From Paenibacillus sp. P25 (GTDB lineage: Bacteria; Bacillota; Bacilli; Paenibacillales; NBRC-103111), in contig CP085629.1 of NCBI GenBank assembly GCA_024704175.1, forward strand, positions 2,976,001 through 3,040,000: a stretch of 64,000 nt of DNA, written 5' to 3'. The position numbers were made by a program, and so were the translations under genes. Positions within the stretch are counted from its first letter, which is position 1; every line of letters starts with the position of its first letter. Below are positions 8,295 to 17,322 of the stretch, piece after piece. The notes under the pieces are model-generated. The model was given only the letters and a program-made list of their open reading frames with translations. It made no database searches and was not told the DNA's origin.

Positions 8295-8495
8295 TTATTG
8301 TGTTTTATTCAAGTCAAATACCGCCGCAATTTCGGAACACCGGATCGCGGATACGTCAGACCTCAAAAAAGCTTCGCCGCCGCGGATAGCCAGCATGATG
8401 TCGGAGAACGTAGAAGACGTATTTACCTCTATGATCTCGCCGCAGTTTAGGATGATCCGTATTTTATTCATATCAGGCGGCTTGCGAATATTCAC
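8295..8495 (-). CDS. Small phage protein between terminase and portal
   Basis: A 66-residue protein overlaps the terminase stop (GTG start in GTGA); an internal ATG at about 8471 (MNKIRIILNCGEIIEV) is an alternative. The sequence looks like a compact alpha/beta domain: ILNCGEIIEVNTSSTFSDIM followed by SDVSAIRCSEIAAVFDL. It is co-transcribed in the late operon. No family was recognised. Confidence 0.5.
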   Translation of the reverse strand: MNIRKPPDMNKIRIILNCGEIIEVNTSSTFSDIMLAIRGGEAFLRSDVSAIRCSEIAAVFDLNKTQ

Positions 8496-9769
8496 GTTGT
8501 CAACCTCCGAGGGCTAATGATCGTTTTGACGAAATACCGCAGCGCATCCATCGCGTGATCGTTCTGCTTAAGCGGCTTATCCTCGCCCCGAGCGGACGCC
8601 TTTTCGTCCCAGATGTAGGAAGACCGCTCTTTCAGCAGATTCGGGCAGTTGCGCCGATGTACGCGGATCTTGCGTTTTTTAAGCATGGTGGCCGTATTAC
8701 GTATTCCGTCCTCGACCGCGTTGTCCGCGTCCTTTATGCGGTGCCCGCGATTCCGCAGCGTCGTTTTGAAGCTGGCCGCCGATGGATCGATGATTACGCC
8801 TATCGGGGGCTCGCCGCCACGGACAAAGGCGTCAAAGTCGTCCGCGTATTGCGCGTCTTCCTTAAGCTCCTGCTTTTCCCGGCCGTCCCAGTAATATTCG
8901 CGGTACACCCAGCAAGTCTCCCCGTCGTCGTAAACGTCCAAAAAGACCATAGGATTAAGCGTCCCATAGTCTATCGGGATGTACCGGCGAGCCGATGAAA
9001 GGAGCCCTGGCGGCATGTCTTCGTCGTCGAACGAGTTCTCTACCTCATCCCAGCAATCGCCGTATATAGCGCCTTGAGCGAGTACCCAAAGACCGTCCAC
9101 CATTCGCATGTACCACAGCCCCGTATATGCATTTTTGAGTTCTTGCTTGTACTGCTCGGTCAGCGACAAATTGTCGTCCAGGCCAAAGGTCCAGCGCCGA
9201 TAGCCCTTCTCGGCCGCCTTGTCGATAAATTCCTTCTTGATGAAGTGGTACGGGCTGTCCGGGTTCATCGTCCAGAATGCCCGGGCGCCTGCCAGGGACA
9301 TCCGGTTGATACACTGTTTAACGACCGATTCGGGATAAAGCGTAATTTCATCGGCGTACCATCCGCCGACCGTCATTCCGCGGATGCGGCCCTCTGCCCG
9401 CTCATCGTGGGCGCCTACACAGTAGCATATCTTGCTCACGTATTTGCGGTTCGACTTCTCCGGATAGTCCGGGTTTTCAAGCTTAAGCCGGAGTGCCGCG
9501 CCGCCCTTGGCGCTTTTCACGTATTTGGCCCGTTTCGCACCGAGGATACGTTCGATATCCTCGATAACGTTACGGTAAAGCGTATCAGACGTAGAACCGG
9601 TCATGAGAAACACCCGGTGCGGCGATTCATCGACAAAGTTGATCCAGGCCACGATAGACGCAATCGTCTTGCCCGATCGTACCGCGCCTTCAAGAATATT
9701 GATAAACGCATCGCAGTTATCGATGACGTCTAATTGCTTTACGCCAAACGGCTTAAAATCGAATGCCAC
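8492..9769 (-). CDS. terL: Terminase large subunit
   Basis: The 425-residue packaging motor has an N-terminal ATPase with Walker A-like GAVRSGKTIASIVAW (residues about 31-45), GGWYADEITLYPESV as the Walker B/DE region, and the coupling segment WTMNPDSPYHFIKKEF. The C-terminal RNase H-like nuclease shows GVIIDPSAASFKTTL and ends HAMDALRYFVKTII. This is the PBSX/Terminase_3-like group. It starts one base inside the TerS stop and translates concentrated phage DNA into proheads through the portal. Confidence 0.9.
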   Translation of the reverse strand: MAFDFKPFGVKQLDVIDNCDAFINILEGAVRSGKTIASIVAWINFVDESPHRVFLMTGSTSDTLYRNVIEDIERILGAKRAKYVKSAKGGAALRLKLENPDYPEKSNRKYVSKICYCVGAHDERAEGRIRGMTVGGWYADEITLYPESVVKQCINRMSLAGARAFWTMNPDSPYHFIKKEFIDKAAEKGYRRWTFGLDDNLSLTEQYKQELKNAYTGLWYMRMVDGLWVLAQGAIYGDCWDEVENSFDDEDMPPGLLSSARRYIPIDYGTLNPMVFLDVYDDGETCWVYREYYWDGREKQELKEDAQYADDFDAFVRGGEPPIGVIIDPSAASFKTTLRNRGHRIKDADNAVEDGIRNTATMLKKRKIRVHRRNCPNLLKERSSYIWDEKASARGEDKPLKQNDHAMDALRYFVKTIISPRRLTT

Positions 9770-10569
9770 TACGTATCACCCCGCGCTAACTTCCGGCCTT
9801 CTTCGATGGCTTTTCGGAGAGAAGCGAGCCCATCGCCTTCGTCGTTGTCGTCATCTTCGTCTCCACGCTCGATCGCCTTAATCTCGGCCCGCGGCTTCGC
9901 CAGCTTTAGCTGCTCTTCCTCGGTCAGGTAATTAACGTACCGCTCAAGCTTCTCAAGCGCCTTAACCTTGTCGTGCAGCTTGATGCTGACGCCGAACTTG
10001 GTCGGCTTGATTTCGCTTATCACCGTGCCGTCGATGGCCGATCCGTCCTTGGCGTTCACTCCGCCGTATTCGTCGATCGTTACCAAGTCCGTAATATCGG
10101 CAAAAGCAATTTTCATGTACTCGCTGATGATTCGATTGATGTCAAGCCCAAGATCGGCTTCGCGTTCAGCCTTTAAACGCTTGATCTCAGCCTGCACTTC
10201 AACGTTTTTCAACAAACGCCAGCCGGCCGAATATGCGGTCGCTTTGCTATAGCCCGCGACCATTGCGGCCCGGGTGGCATTGAAGTCTCGCATGTATTCT
10301 GCCGCAAATAGTTTATACTTGTCGGGCACATCATCCGGCTCTGCATCCTTGGCCGCAACCTCCGCAACCTCTGCACCCTTAGTTGCAACCTTTTTCGTCT
10401 TGGTTGCACGTTTAGTTGCACTCTTATCACGCTCAGGCCAGCCATATCGCTTCTTCCAGCTCTTAACCGTATTCTCAGAAACGCCGTATTTTTCTGCGAT
10501 TTCTTTATACTTCAAGCCTGATAGATAATCTGCTTCTGCTGCTTTATGGATGGGCTCCATTCTGCACAC
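9769..10569 (-). CDS. terS: Terminase small subunit (Terminase_2 type)
   Basis: This 266-residue protein has an N-terminal helix-turn-helix (YKEIAEKYGVSENTVKSWKK), as in PBSX-type small terminases. A Lys/Ala-rich linker follows, then the Terminase_2 core DKYKLFAAEYMRDFNATRA and KNVEVQAEIKRLKAERE, with LDINRIISEYMKIAFADITD. It recognises the packaging start and loads TerL. A GTG at 10569 lies close to a GGAGGT site; ATG 10560 is an alternative start. It overlaps the small Cys-rich gene upstream. Confidence 0.85.
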   Translation of the reverse strand: MCRMEPIHKAAEADYLSGLKYKEIAEKYGVSENTVKSWKKRYGWPERDKSATKRATKTKKVATKGAEVAEVAAKDAEPDDVPDKYKLFAAEYMRDFNATRAAMVAGYSKATAYSAGWRLLKNVEVQAEIKRLKAEREADLGLDINRIISEYMKIAFADITDLVTIDEYGGVNAKDGSAIDGTVISEIKPTKFGVSIKLHDKVKALEKLERYVNYLTEEEQLKLAKPRAEIKAIERGDEDDDNDEGDGLASLRKAIEEGRKLARGDT

Positions 10570-10744
10570 TCACCACCTCCGGCTTTACATACTCCCGCAC
10601 ACAAGGCATGCGCATACAATATTGTTTCAGACCGTCCCAGCGCCCCCAGGCACACCCTTTGCACCGTTTCGGCTGCTTGGGCTGTTCGCGGTCGCGCCGC
10701 CGGTCCTCTTGTTGTTTTAGTCGTTTAAGCAAATCTTGCCCCAT
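10544..10744 (-). CDS. Small Cys-rich (zinc-binding-like) phage protein
   Basis: The probable start is ATG 10744 (MGQDLLKRLKQQEDRRR), after AGAGGTCGATCA. The 66-residue product has a basic helix followed by CKGCAWGRWDGLKQYC and MPCVREYV, a four-cysteine pattern that could bind zinc. It is immediately upstream of and overlapping TerS. The upstream open frame is probably not translated because it runs through a terminator-like hairpin. Confidence 0.55.
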   Translation of the reverse strand: MGQDLLKRLKQQEDRRRDREQPKQPKRCKGCAWGRWDGLKQYCMRMPCVREYVKPEVVSVQNGAHP

Positions 10745-10837
10745 ATTGATCGACCTCTTTGAGAGTATTTGATAACCGCAGGCAACCCCGCCCCGACGCC
10801 CTCTCCAGCGGTTCGGCCCACGTGACCTATAAACGAA

Positions 10838-10868
10838 AAAGAGCCGCCTCACGCAGAGCCAGCTCTTT
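10838..10868 (-). terminator. Terminator-like hairpin between regulator and late genes
   Basis: On the minus strand AAAGAGC and GCTCTTTTTC can pair around a loop of about 17 nt, ending in a T run. It lies after the late-gene regulator (10937) and before the terminase operon, where anti-termination or a new late promoter would separate early from late transcription. Confidence 0.5.
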
Positions 10869-10869
10869 C

Positions 10870-10898
10870 TTGACAATTCTTCGATAGTAACATAATAA
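10870..10898 (+). promoter_or_regulatory. Consensus-like sigma-A promoter on the plus strand
   Basis: TTGACA at 10870-10875 and TAATAA at 10893-10898 are separated by exactly 17 bases. It points rightward, opposite to every nearby gene, and would transcribe antisense through the 10937-11530 regulator. It could be a chance match in AT-rich sequence. Confidence 0.4.
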
Positions 10899-10936
10899 CA
10901 CGGAAATTTTAGATTTTTGTCGCATATATGTTGCAT

Positions 10937-11530
10937 CTAACTGAAAATTTTCGAAAATTCCTCTTCAGCCTTCTTCAATCGCCTATAAACCGTGCTTCGG
11001 TCTAGATATAATTCTCGTGCGATATCCTCAGCCTTCTTGCCCTGTATATACCTCATCCGAAGCAACTTCGCACTTTCCGGTTTGTGCCCGTCTAGGGCCT
11101 CCAGAGCCCCGTTGATATTTCTATTCTCTCGCTCAAGGTCTTCGATCTGACTGATCCGCTGAATGACCGAATCGAAATCGCTGATCTGTATTCCGCGAGC
11201 TTCCATGACCTTCTTGATTTTCTTCCGAAGCTGCAACAGCAGCTTTTCGTCTTCCACGTCTGCGCCCTCCCAGGGGATCGCATTCAGTTGCGCCCGCGTG
11301 CCAACAGGGTAGCTTTTCAAGTATGCGTGCGCCACCGTTTCAAGTTGTTGCTCCCTTTTGGTGAGATACATGTATGACGGCAAGCCTTTAAGTTTCCGGT
11401 GCAGGGCCTGTAAATTGTCATCCCGGCTTAAAGTGCCGAGAGACACCCCGCCGCCAACCGAATATCGATTAAGCGCTTCAATCTCCAGTTCGTTATCCCT
11501 GTATTTCTGCAACCGATCGATTGCGTCCAT
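10937..11530 (-). CDS. Phage late-gene regulator, sigma-region-4/ArpU-like
   Basis: The 197-residue protein ends with a sigma-70 region 4-like helix-turn-helix: LLRMRYIQGKKAEDIARELY followed by DRSTVYRRLKKAEEEF. The centre is coiled coil. This arrangement and its position just ahead of the terminase genes fit ArpU/RinA-like activators that switch on packaging and head genes in phages of Gram-positive hosts. The N-terminal domain is not recognised. Confidence 0.65.
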   Translation of the reverse strand: MDAIDRLQKYRDNELEIEALNRYSVGGGVSLGTLSRDDNLQALHRKLKGLPSYMYLTKREQQLETVAHAYLKSYPVGTRAQLNAIPWEGADVEDEKLLLQLRKKIKKVMEARGIQISDFDSVIQRISQIEDLERENRNINGALEALDGHKPESAKLLRMRYIQGKKAEDIARELYLDRSTVYRRLKKAEEEFSKIFS

Positions 11531-11533
11531 ATC

Positions 11534-12917
11534 TCACCCTCGCCCTTTCTTTACGTTTTCGATCCGCGCCTTTACCGCATCCATCAAAGCGTCTTGCCCT
11601 GCAGCTTTTCGCTCTAGTGCGGCGACGACGTCTTCGTCGATCGTCCCTTCGGCCACAAGCCGCGAAACTATTATGCTGTGCTGGACCCCTTGTCTGTGTA
11701 CACGTGCGCATGCCTGCTGATATTCTTCTAAGCTCCAAATATTGTCGTAGAATGTCACATTCCGGCAGCTTGATTCCTGAAGATTTAGACCGTGACCGGC
11801 CGACTTCGGGTGTAAGGCTAAGAGTTGAATCCGGTCGTTATTCCAATCCGCGATATCCTGTACACCGTCTTTCCCTTTCCGGAGTACCCGCGTTTGAGGG
11901 AATCGCTCTTTGATCCGGTCCAAGCTGTGCTGGTAGGCGTAAAAGATCATGACCGGCTTTCCATTTGCCGCCTCGATGATATCCTCCAGCGCATCAAGTT
12001 TGGCGTCATGTATCGTCTTGACGCCCCGCTCCTCGTCATACACGGCGCCGGAGGCCATTTGAAGCAGCTTGTTTGACAGGACGGCCGCCGTCGTCGCCAC
12101 TACGTCTGCATCCGAATAGGGTAAAAGCAAATCCGCCTCCAGCTTCTCATAAAGCGCCCTGGCCTCCTTGGACAGCCGGATCGGCACGTCGCGGTCAATG
12201 CGCTTCGGCAGGTCAAGCCAATCCTCAGCTTTCATACTCACGGCAATGTCGCTGATCGCCTCGTAAATGCGGTCCTCCGACTCTTTTTTCTGCTTCCACT
12301 CGTAAACGACATGCCCTTCACGTTTGCCAGGCAAAAAATAGCGGTCCCGGTATCCAGTAATGGTCTTGCCAAGGCGCTCGCCTTGGTCGATCAAATACAT
12401 TTGTGCCCACAAGTCAAGCGGCCCATTCGGCGCCGGGGTGCCGGTTAAGCCGATTACCCGTTTCATCATCGGGCGCACCCGGCGCAGTGCCCGGAACCGT
12501 TTGGAATTCGAGTTCTTGAAGCTAGACAGCTCGTCGATAATGACTGTATCGAAATTCCACTTGCTTGCCTAGCTCGCTAACCAGCCATTCAACATTTTCG
12601 CGATTGATAACGTAAACGTCCGCCTCAGCTTTTAAAGCTTTCCGGCGCAGCGCCACACTCCCCAGGACCTTCGAAATGCGCAAATGCTTAAGGTGATCCC
12701 ACTTATCGATTTCCCGCGCCCAAGTATCGTCAGCAACTCTAAGCGGGGCGATAACCAGCACACGCTCGGCCTCGAAATAATCGTTTAGGAGAAGGTCAAC
12801 GGCCGATAGGGTACTTACCGTTTTTCCCAAACCCATTTCTAGCAGCAGGGCGATGAAAGGCGTATCGAGAATGCGCTGTATGGCATGTTCTTGGTATTTG
12901 TGTGGGACAAATTTCAC
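11534..12917 (-). CDS. SNF2-type DEAD-like helicase (frameshift near 12560)
   Basis: Translation starts at GTG 12917, overlapping the stop of the VRR-NUC gene. The motifs are LLLEMGLGKTVSTLSAVDLL (Walker A), VLVIAPLRVADDTW (Ia), TVIIDELSSFKN (II, after the frame correction at about 12556-12566), IGLTGTPAPNGPLDLWAQMY (III), and in the second RecA domain HPKSAGHGLNLQ and QQACARVHRQGVQHS (V, VI). About 460 residues. Helicase plus VRR-NUC nuclease pairs are a common module in Firmicute siphophages for replication or recombination. Confidence 0.85.
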
Positions 12918-13195
12918 TCTATGTTTACCTCCTCGATAAACCGGTCGATTGCCTCGGCGCTGTCTAGTACGTACACTTTGTGCCCCATCGCTCGCAGCCG
13001 CTTCACCCACCGTTCTTGCAGCGCTGTAGGTTTTTCGCCTGGCGCCTTCATTTCGACGTAGACCGTCCGGCCGTTCGGCAGGATTACGATCCGATCGGGT
13101 ACGCCGTTGTTTCCCGGGGACACCCATTTCGGCGCGATGCCGCCGATCTTTTTCACTTCACGTACCAAGCGCTGCTCAAGCGTGGATTCTCTCAT
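12914..13195 (-). CDS. VRR-NUC domain nuclease
   Basis: The 93-residue protein is a stand-alone VRR-NUC domain: EQRLVREVKKIGGIAPKWVS, GVPDRIVILPNGRTVYVEMK and TALQERWVKRLRAMGHKVYV. Asp of PDRIV and E-M-K form the PD-(D/E)XK catalytic pattern. It probably cleaves branched replication or recombination intermediates with the SNF2 helicase that is translationally coupled to it. Confidence 0.85.
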   Translation of the reverse strand: MRESTLEQRLVREVKKIGGIAPKWVSPGNNGVPDRIVILPNGRTVYVEMKAPGEKPTALQERWVKRLRAMGHKVYVLDSAEAIDRFIEEVNIE

Positions 13196-13487
13196 AGCTC
13201 AATCCCCCATTGCCGATATTGCCGTGCGCGCGCACGTACTTGAAATTTTGGCGTTTAACCTATCTTTTATAGCCTATAGTTAGGTTAAAGATAGGTTAAT
13301 TAACTATTTTTATTATTTACTTAAAAAGTTCGGCAATATCGGCAATGACGCCCCGCAAACCCTTGGTACGACTGAGTTTTTGCCATTGCCGATACCATTG
13401 CCGATGCCCCTTTTTGCGGCAAAGTTCGGCAATGCTACTATTGCCGATCATTGCCGAACTTTGCCGTAGAATTCTTAGTTCGGCAAT
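13196..13487. repeat. Cluster of TCGGCAAT/ATTGCCGA repeats with AT-rich tract, candidate phage replication origin
   Basis: The 8-mer ATTGCCGA or its complement occurs nine times, at 13209, 13330, 13339, 13385, 13397, 13426, 13440, 13450 and 13480, plus a one-mismatch copy at 13218. They lie in the gap between the primase/helicase and VRR-NUC genes; the last copy overlaps the primase stop. An AT-rich stretch at 13255-13328 contains AACCTATCTTTTA and AGGTTAAAGATAGGTTAATT, themselves partly inverted repeats. Iterons plus an AT-rich region beside replication genes fit an origin. Confidence 0.6.
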
Positions 13488-15886
13488 GCCCTTTCGAACA
13501 CTTTTTGGACCCCGTAACCCGGAACATTTGCCTTGCCTCCACGCTCAATCCAGCCCGGAATCTTCCGCATAATGATCGAAATTTCTTTTGCTTCCCGGGA
13601 TGACATATCACCCCTCCGCTTGCCCAGACACTCAACCCATATCTGGGCCGCACACACCCGCTTCCGCTTTTCACCGGTCGGCCTATCCATAGCATCCGTC
13701 TCTTCCTCTTCCAGCCATGCTTCGATCATGCCTTCACGCGGATCGTTTTCCAGGTGGAACGCCTGCTGCTGCTCCGCATCTTCACGAGCTTTACTGTCGA
13801 GCTGCAGCGACTCACCGGCCTTAAACCAAGTCAGCACTTCCGCCCAAATCTGGCGTACTTCGCTGTCCGTAAGGTCTACCCAATGGCTCGCCTCTGCCCG
13901 GTCCGGGTCCACCTCTACAGGCCAAAAACGACGGTTCCCGGTCAGATCTCGGAGAAAGTCTCGTGTGTTCGTCGTACCAAAGAAGACGCATTTCCGCGGG
14001 AACTCGGAGACTTGGCGGTCGTATGCCACCCGGTAGCGGTCCTCGGTCTTGGACAGAAACGCCTTAACCTCCTCGACCTCAGTCTTCCGCATCGCCGAAA
14101 GCTCGCCGATCTCAAATATCCATCCGCTCTGCAGGTGTTCCCCCGCTTCCTTATTCTCAAATGTCCGCAGGCTGTCGCTGAACCATTCCCGCCCCAGCTT
14201 CTCAAGAATGCTGCTCTTTCCCGCTCCCTGCGGACCCACAAGGACAAGCATCTGATCGAATTTACACCCGGGCCGGTACACTCGTGCCACTGCTGCGAGA
14301 AGCATTTTCCGCGTCACTTGCCGCGTATATCGCGTATCGTCCGCCCCGAGATACCGAATAAACAGGCGCTCTGCCCGTTCAATACCGTCCCATTTCGCAC
14401 TTTCGATATACGCCTTGATCGGATGAAAAATATTCCGGTGCACAACCTCCGTGAAGGCGTTTTTGATGATCTTGGAGGCGTTGATACCATACAGTTTTGA
14501 GAACCAATGCTCCAGCCGCTTATCGTCCGCTCCGAGCCAAGGTTCATAAGATCGGCCCGGCCTTTCCCGCCCCCGCCACGGCGGCGGCTTCCGGATAACT
14601 TCCGTATTACCAAACGCATCGAAAGCCAGCACGCCCCGCCAAGGCCCATGGGACAGCAGAAGTTCAGCATTCCCCGCCGTTGGCAGCACCTCGCCGGTCT
14701 TGTGATGTAGCTCAAGCCTTTCCTTCCAGTCCTCCGCTTCCGCCTCCCCGCCGCCCTCGGTATCGTCTTCCTCATTTCCGCAGCTCTCCCCGCCAGCGTC
14801 GCCGCCCTCGCCGTAGATATCCGCGTACTCGGCCTCCTTCTCCGCCGCCGCAAGCCGCTTGACCTCCGGCAGGCCGATAGCGAAATGCTCCATAGCCAAA
14901 TGACTCGGCCGCTTTGCCGCAGGAGTGAACTCGTTAACGCGCTCGTCGAGGTGGCCGAATTTATGGATACGTACGGCATCAAAAAGATTGTGAGTATGGC
15001 CGTCGGCTAGCGGATCGCTGTCCTGGTGCGAGTAGCAAAGTCCCTGATCGGGAAATACCTCTAAGCCGTTTGCGCTGGTCCCGTGCAAGTACGTGTACCG
15101 GTTCGGTATGGAGCCCTCGGAATACTGGTCCGATAGAAACGCCTCAATGCCATCATCAATGGAGAACGCCCGGCAGAAGAGCCCGATGACGCCGTGCTTT
15201 GAAGTAGGGTCCTGGGCCTTCTTTCCGGATAACAGCGTATTCGATTTCTCGTTCGGGTGCCTCGGCCACTGCGATACGTCACGCCAGTCCGCATATTCCG
15301 CAAGTATCCCGTCTACGCTTACCGGCGTCCCCTCGTACACCTGAAAGAACAGCTCCGCGTCGGCCGAACAACTCGGAAGATACATGAGCCGCTGACACTC
15401 AAAGGATTTCTTGTCGAAAAACCGGATGCCGATTTGCTCACACAGTTTACGGCTGGTCGCGGAATGCTCATCCGGCGTAAGCGCCCGGTCCGGGAGCACG
15501 ACGATCCGGCACCGCGGGCTCTCCGGCCGATGGCTGTGGGTGGAGTAGACCACATACGCCGACCCGCCCAAGACCAGCTCGACGGAGAAGAGGAAATCGT
15601 CCAGATCGCGGATGTTATCGGCGTCCAGGGTAAACAGGTCGCGGGATTCAATATTCTGCTTCTTCCGCCGTCCGCCCCGGATGAATCCGCCGACAAAGGC
15701 CGGGCCGTCCTTTATAGCTCCCCGCTGCTCCTTCGTCATCGCGTCATACTGCGCCATCGTCTCCGAGGTCCGGCGCACCTTCCGCGACCGGTCGATAAAC
15801 TCTTCCCAGCCAAGATATTCTACTTTCCAATTGGTGTCGGTTCTGTTCTTTCCAAAAGATATATCAAGCTCGCTCCATCTGCGCAC
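13475..15886 (-). CDS. Phage primase-polymerase / VapE-type superfamily 3 helicase
   Basis: The 803-residue protein joins two parts. The N-terminal part resembles prim-pol/archaeo-eukaryotic primase-like domains (ESRDLFTLDADNIRDLDDFL; STHSHRPESPRCRIVVLPDR). The C-terminal part is a virulence-associated-E-type helicase with Walker A LVGPQGAGKSSILEKLG, then IFEIGELSAMRKTEVEEVKA and KCVFFGTTNTRDFLRDLTGN. It would open the origin and prime phage DNA synthesis. GTG start at 15886; a coupled small ORF overlaps its start. No break is seen. Confidence 0.85.
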   Translation of the reverse strand: MRRWSELDISFGKNRTDTNWKVEYLGWEEFIDRSRKVRRTSETMAQYDAMTKEQRGAIKDGPAFVGGFIRGGRRKKQNIESRDLFTLDADNIRDLDDFLFSVELVLGGSAYVVYSTHSHRPESPRCRIVVLPDRALTPDEHSATSRKLCEQIGIRFFDKKSFECQRLMYLPSCSADAELFFQVYEGTPVSVDGILAEYADWRDVSQWPRHPNEKSNTLLSGKKAQDPTSKHGVIGLFCRAFSIDDGIEAFLSDQYSEGSIPNRYTYLHGTSANGLEVFPDQGLCYSHQDSDPLADGHTHNLFDAVRIHKFGHLDERVNEFTPAAKRPSHLAMEHFAIGLPEVKRLAAAEKEAEYADIYGEGGDAGGESCGNEEDDTEGGGEAEAEDWKERLELHHKTGEVLPTAGNAELLLSHGPWRGVLAFDAFGNTEVIRKPPPWRGRERPGRSYEPWLGADDKRLEHWFSKLYGINASKIIKNAFTEVVHRNIFHPIKAYIESAKWDGIERAERLFIRYLGADDTRYTRQVTRKMLLAAVARVYRPGCKFDQMLVLVGPQGAGKSSILEKLGREWFSDSLRTFENKEAGEHLQSGWIFEIGELSAMRKTEVEEVKAFLSKTEDRYRVAYDRQVSEFPRKCVFFGTTNTRDFLRDLTGNRRFWPVEVDPDRAEASHWVDLTDSEVRQIWAEVLTWFKAGESLQLDSKAREDAEQQQAFHLENDPREGMIEAWLEEEETDAMDRPTGEKRKRVCAAQIWVECLGKRRGDMSSREAKEISIIMRKIPGWIERGGKANVPGYGVQKVFERALPN

Positions 15887-15996
15887 ACCCTTACATCTTT
15901 AAATGCCCTTCCACCGAGGAGCTCACGACGCGCCCGAAGCCACCGCTTCCGCGCCCCTGGCGCGGTGAAACACTGATCCTTCGGCGCCTTTATCAT
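15820..15996 (-). CDS. Possible 58-aa protein overlapping the primase start
   Basis: ATG 15996 overlaps the stop of the upstream coiled-coil gene by ATGA, a strong coupling arrangement. The frame runs 58 codons as a basic peptide (MIKAPKDQCFTAPGARK) into the first 67 bases of the primase gene. It fills the only gap in this operon stretch. There is no family resemblance, so it could be chance. Confidence 0.35.
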   Translation of the reverse strand: MIKAPKDQCFTAPGARKRWLRARRELLGGRAFKDVRVCADGASLIYLLERTEPTPIGK

Positions 15997-16784
15997 TTCG
16001 TCTCTTGGCAGATGCGATTAATAGCCGTGCTTATGATTTCTTCCGCCCGGGCATTGGCGTTTCCCACGTCGCCCCATTTAAGGGTATCTTTTGCTTGGAC
16101 TAAAGCCCCTGCCGCTATAGCAAGATTAGTATTTGCCTTGATTGCCGCATTGTTCCACCTGCCTGCCTCACTCTTGGCAAAATCAAGTAAACTGGAAAGA
16201 CGCTCAATCTCTGAATCCTTTTGGGCCGCCGAAGTCTTAAAGGCGTCACGCTCTATACATAACATTGTATTTTCTTTCGTGAGCTTGACGAGCTCTGCAT
16301 CCTTTTGCGCGATCAGGTTTTTTAAATCGTCCTGCTGTTGATGCAACTCATCGACTGCATTTTCATTGTAGCTCTCTTCCCCGGCCAGTCTCTCCTTCAG
16401 GTAGGTGATTTCAGCGACCTTGGCTTCCAGCACTTCAAGCGTTTTTGCCTTGATCTCATCAATCCTCGCGGATACCTTGGCGTACCCATTGCCTAAGACT
16501 CTATACTGCTCCAATACGTTCCCGCGGATAGACGAAATAGTCCTGTTAGCATAATTAAGCTGGTCTTTCAGCAACGCCGTTTCGGTAAGAAACTGGTTCA
16601 GCCATTCCGCCGAATGGGTGTAAAGTAAAACATCGTCGTAGTTATCAAATAAAGCAACAGCTCTATTTTGTGAAAAGATCCGGTATTTCCAGTCCGTCCA
16701 ATTATCGTCATCGATTTCGAACGGACCCCGATTAACGTTTTGCAGCACTCTTACGATTTCCCTCTTCTTCTCCGGAGTTAGCAT
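15993..16784 (-). CDS. Coiled-coil phage protein, unknown function
   Basis: The 263-residue protein begins MLTPEKKREIVRVLQNVNR with a domain containing DDNWTDWKYRIFSQNRAVALF (about 25-60). The rest is nearly continuous heptad-like helix (LDYAKS, KLTKENTMLCIERDAF). A GGAGGATTGACGT site precedes ATG 16784. It shares the phrase QKDAE/QKDSE with the smaller coiled-coil protein at 16915, suggesting related domains. Function unknown. Confidence 0.6.
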   Translation of the reverse strand: MLTPEKKREIVRVLQNVNRGPFEIDDDNWTDWKYRIFSQNRAVALFDNYDDVLLYTHSAEWLNQFLTETALLKDQLNYANRTISSIRGNVLEQYRVLGNGYAKVSARIDEIKAKTLEVLEAKVAEITYLKERLAGEESYNENAVDELHQQQDDLKNLIAQKDAELVKLTKENTMLCIERDAFKTSAAQKDSEIERLSSLLDFAKSEAGRWNNAAIKANTNLAIAAGALVQAKDTLKWGDVGNANARAEEIISTAINRICQETK

Positions 16785-16787
16785 ACG

Positions 16788-16922
16788 TCAATCCTCCTTA
16801 TCCGTTTTGTGGTAATGCTTGTTGTTGATCGTTATGATAGTGAAACCGTGAGACACAAAACCCATACCGGCGCCGACGCACAGACAGAATAAAGGCGATT
16901 GTAGCCATGACCAATCATTCAT
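16788..16922 (-). CDS. 44-aa single-pass membrane peptide
   Basis: ATG 16922 overlaps the stop of the 16915-17322 gene by 8 bases. The product starts MNDWSWLQSPLFCLCVGAGM and has one hydrophobic segment (about residues 7-28), then a polar HKTDKED tail. Its end overlaps the ribosome site of the next gene. It is probably a real small phage membrane protein; its role is unknown. Confidence 0.5.
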   Translation of the reverse strand: MNDWSWLQSPLFCLCVGAGMGFVSHGFTIITINNKHYHKTDKED

Positions 16923-17322
16923 CAGCACTGCCCTCCTTAGTACTGAAGCTGTTCAGAAGCTTACAGACGTCATCCTTAAGCCATTTATAATGCTCTTCCC
17001 AACCAAAGCCTTCGCCAAAGACACCGATTGGTTTATTGACGATATACGAAATTCCCTTTTTAAACCGCTCAATCTGTTCATCCTTTTGCGCGATAGTTTC
17101 TTGATATTCCAAGCAACTCTTGGTGTGACATTCGATTTCGTGCTCTTTGGCGATTCTTAAAGCCCGAATATGTTCATCCTTAGCTCTTATCACTGATTTT
17201 AATTTTTCAATTTCGGTTGCATACTCCAACTTCTCTTGTTCGCAAAGGAATACATGAGCAATTAATTCTTTCCGGGGCATAGTGGCAATTTCAGCACGTC
17301 TCGATTGCTCTTGACTTAACAT
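16915..17322 (-). CDS. Coiled-coil phage protein, unknown function
   Basis: The 135-residue product is helical with KLEYATEIEKLKSVIRAKDE and ETIAQKDEQIERFKKGISYI. It ends in WEEHYKWLKDDVCKLLNSF. It is co-directional with, and closely spaced to, the two neighbouring genes. The style resembles small phage proteins carrying a repeated 'AQKDEQI' segment. No function assigned. Confidence 0.55.
   Translation of the reverse strand: MLSQEQSRRAEIATMPRKELIAHVFLCEQEKLEYATEIEKLKSVIRAKDEHIRALRIAKEHEIECHTKSCLEYQETIAQKDEQIERFKKGISYIVNKPIGVFGEGFGWEEHYKWLKDDVCKLLNSFSTKEGSADE

Noticed and set aside
13200..13490. CRISPR array
   Set aside because: The repeats are 8-mers in both orientations with irregular spacing of 9-110 bases, so they are iteron-like. 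No CRISPR-type direct repeat of 24-37 bases occurs anywhere in the window.
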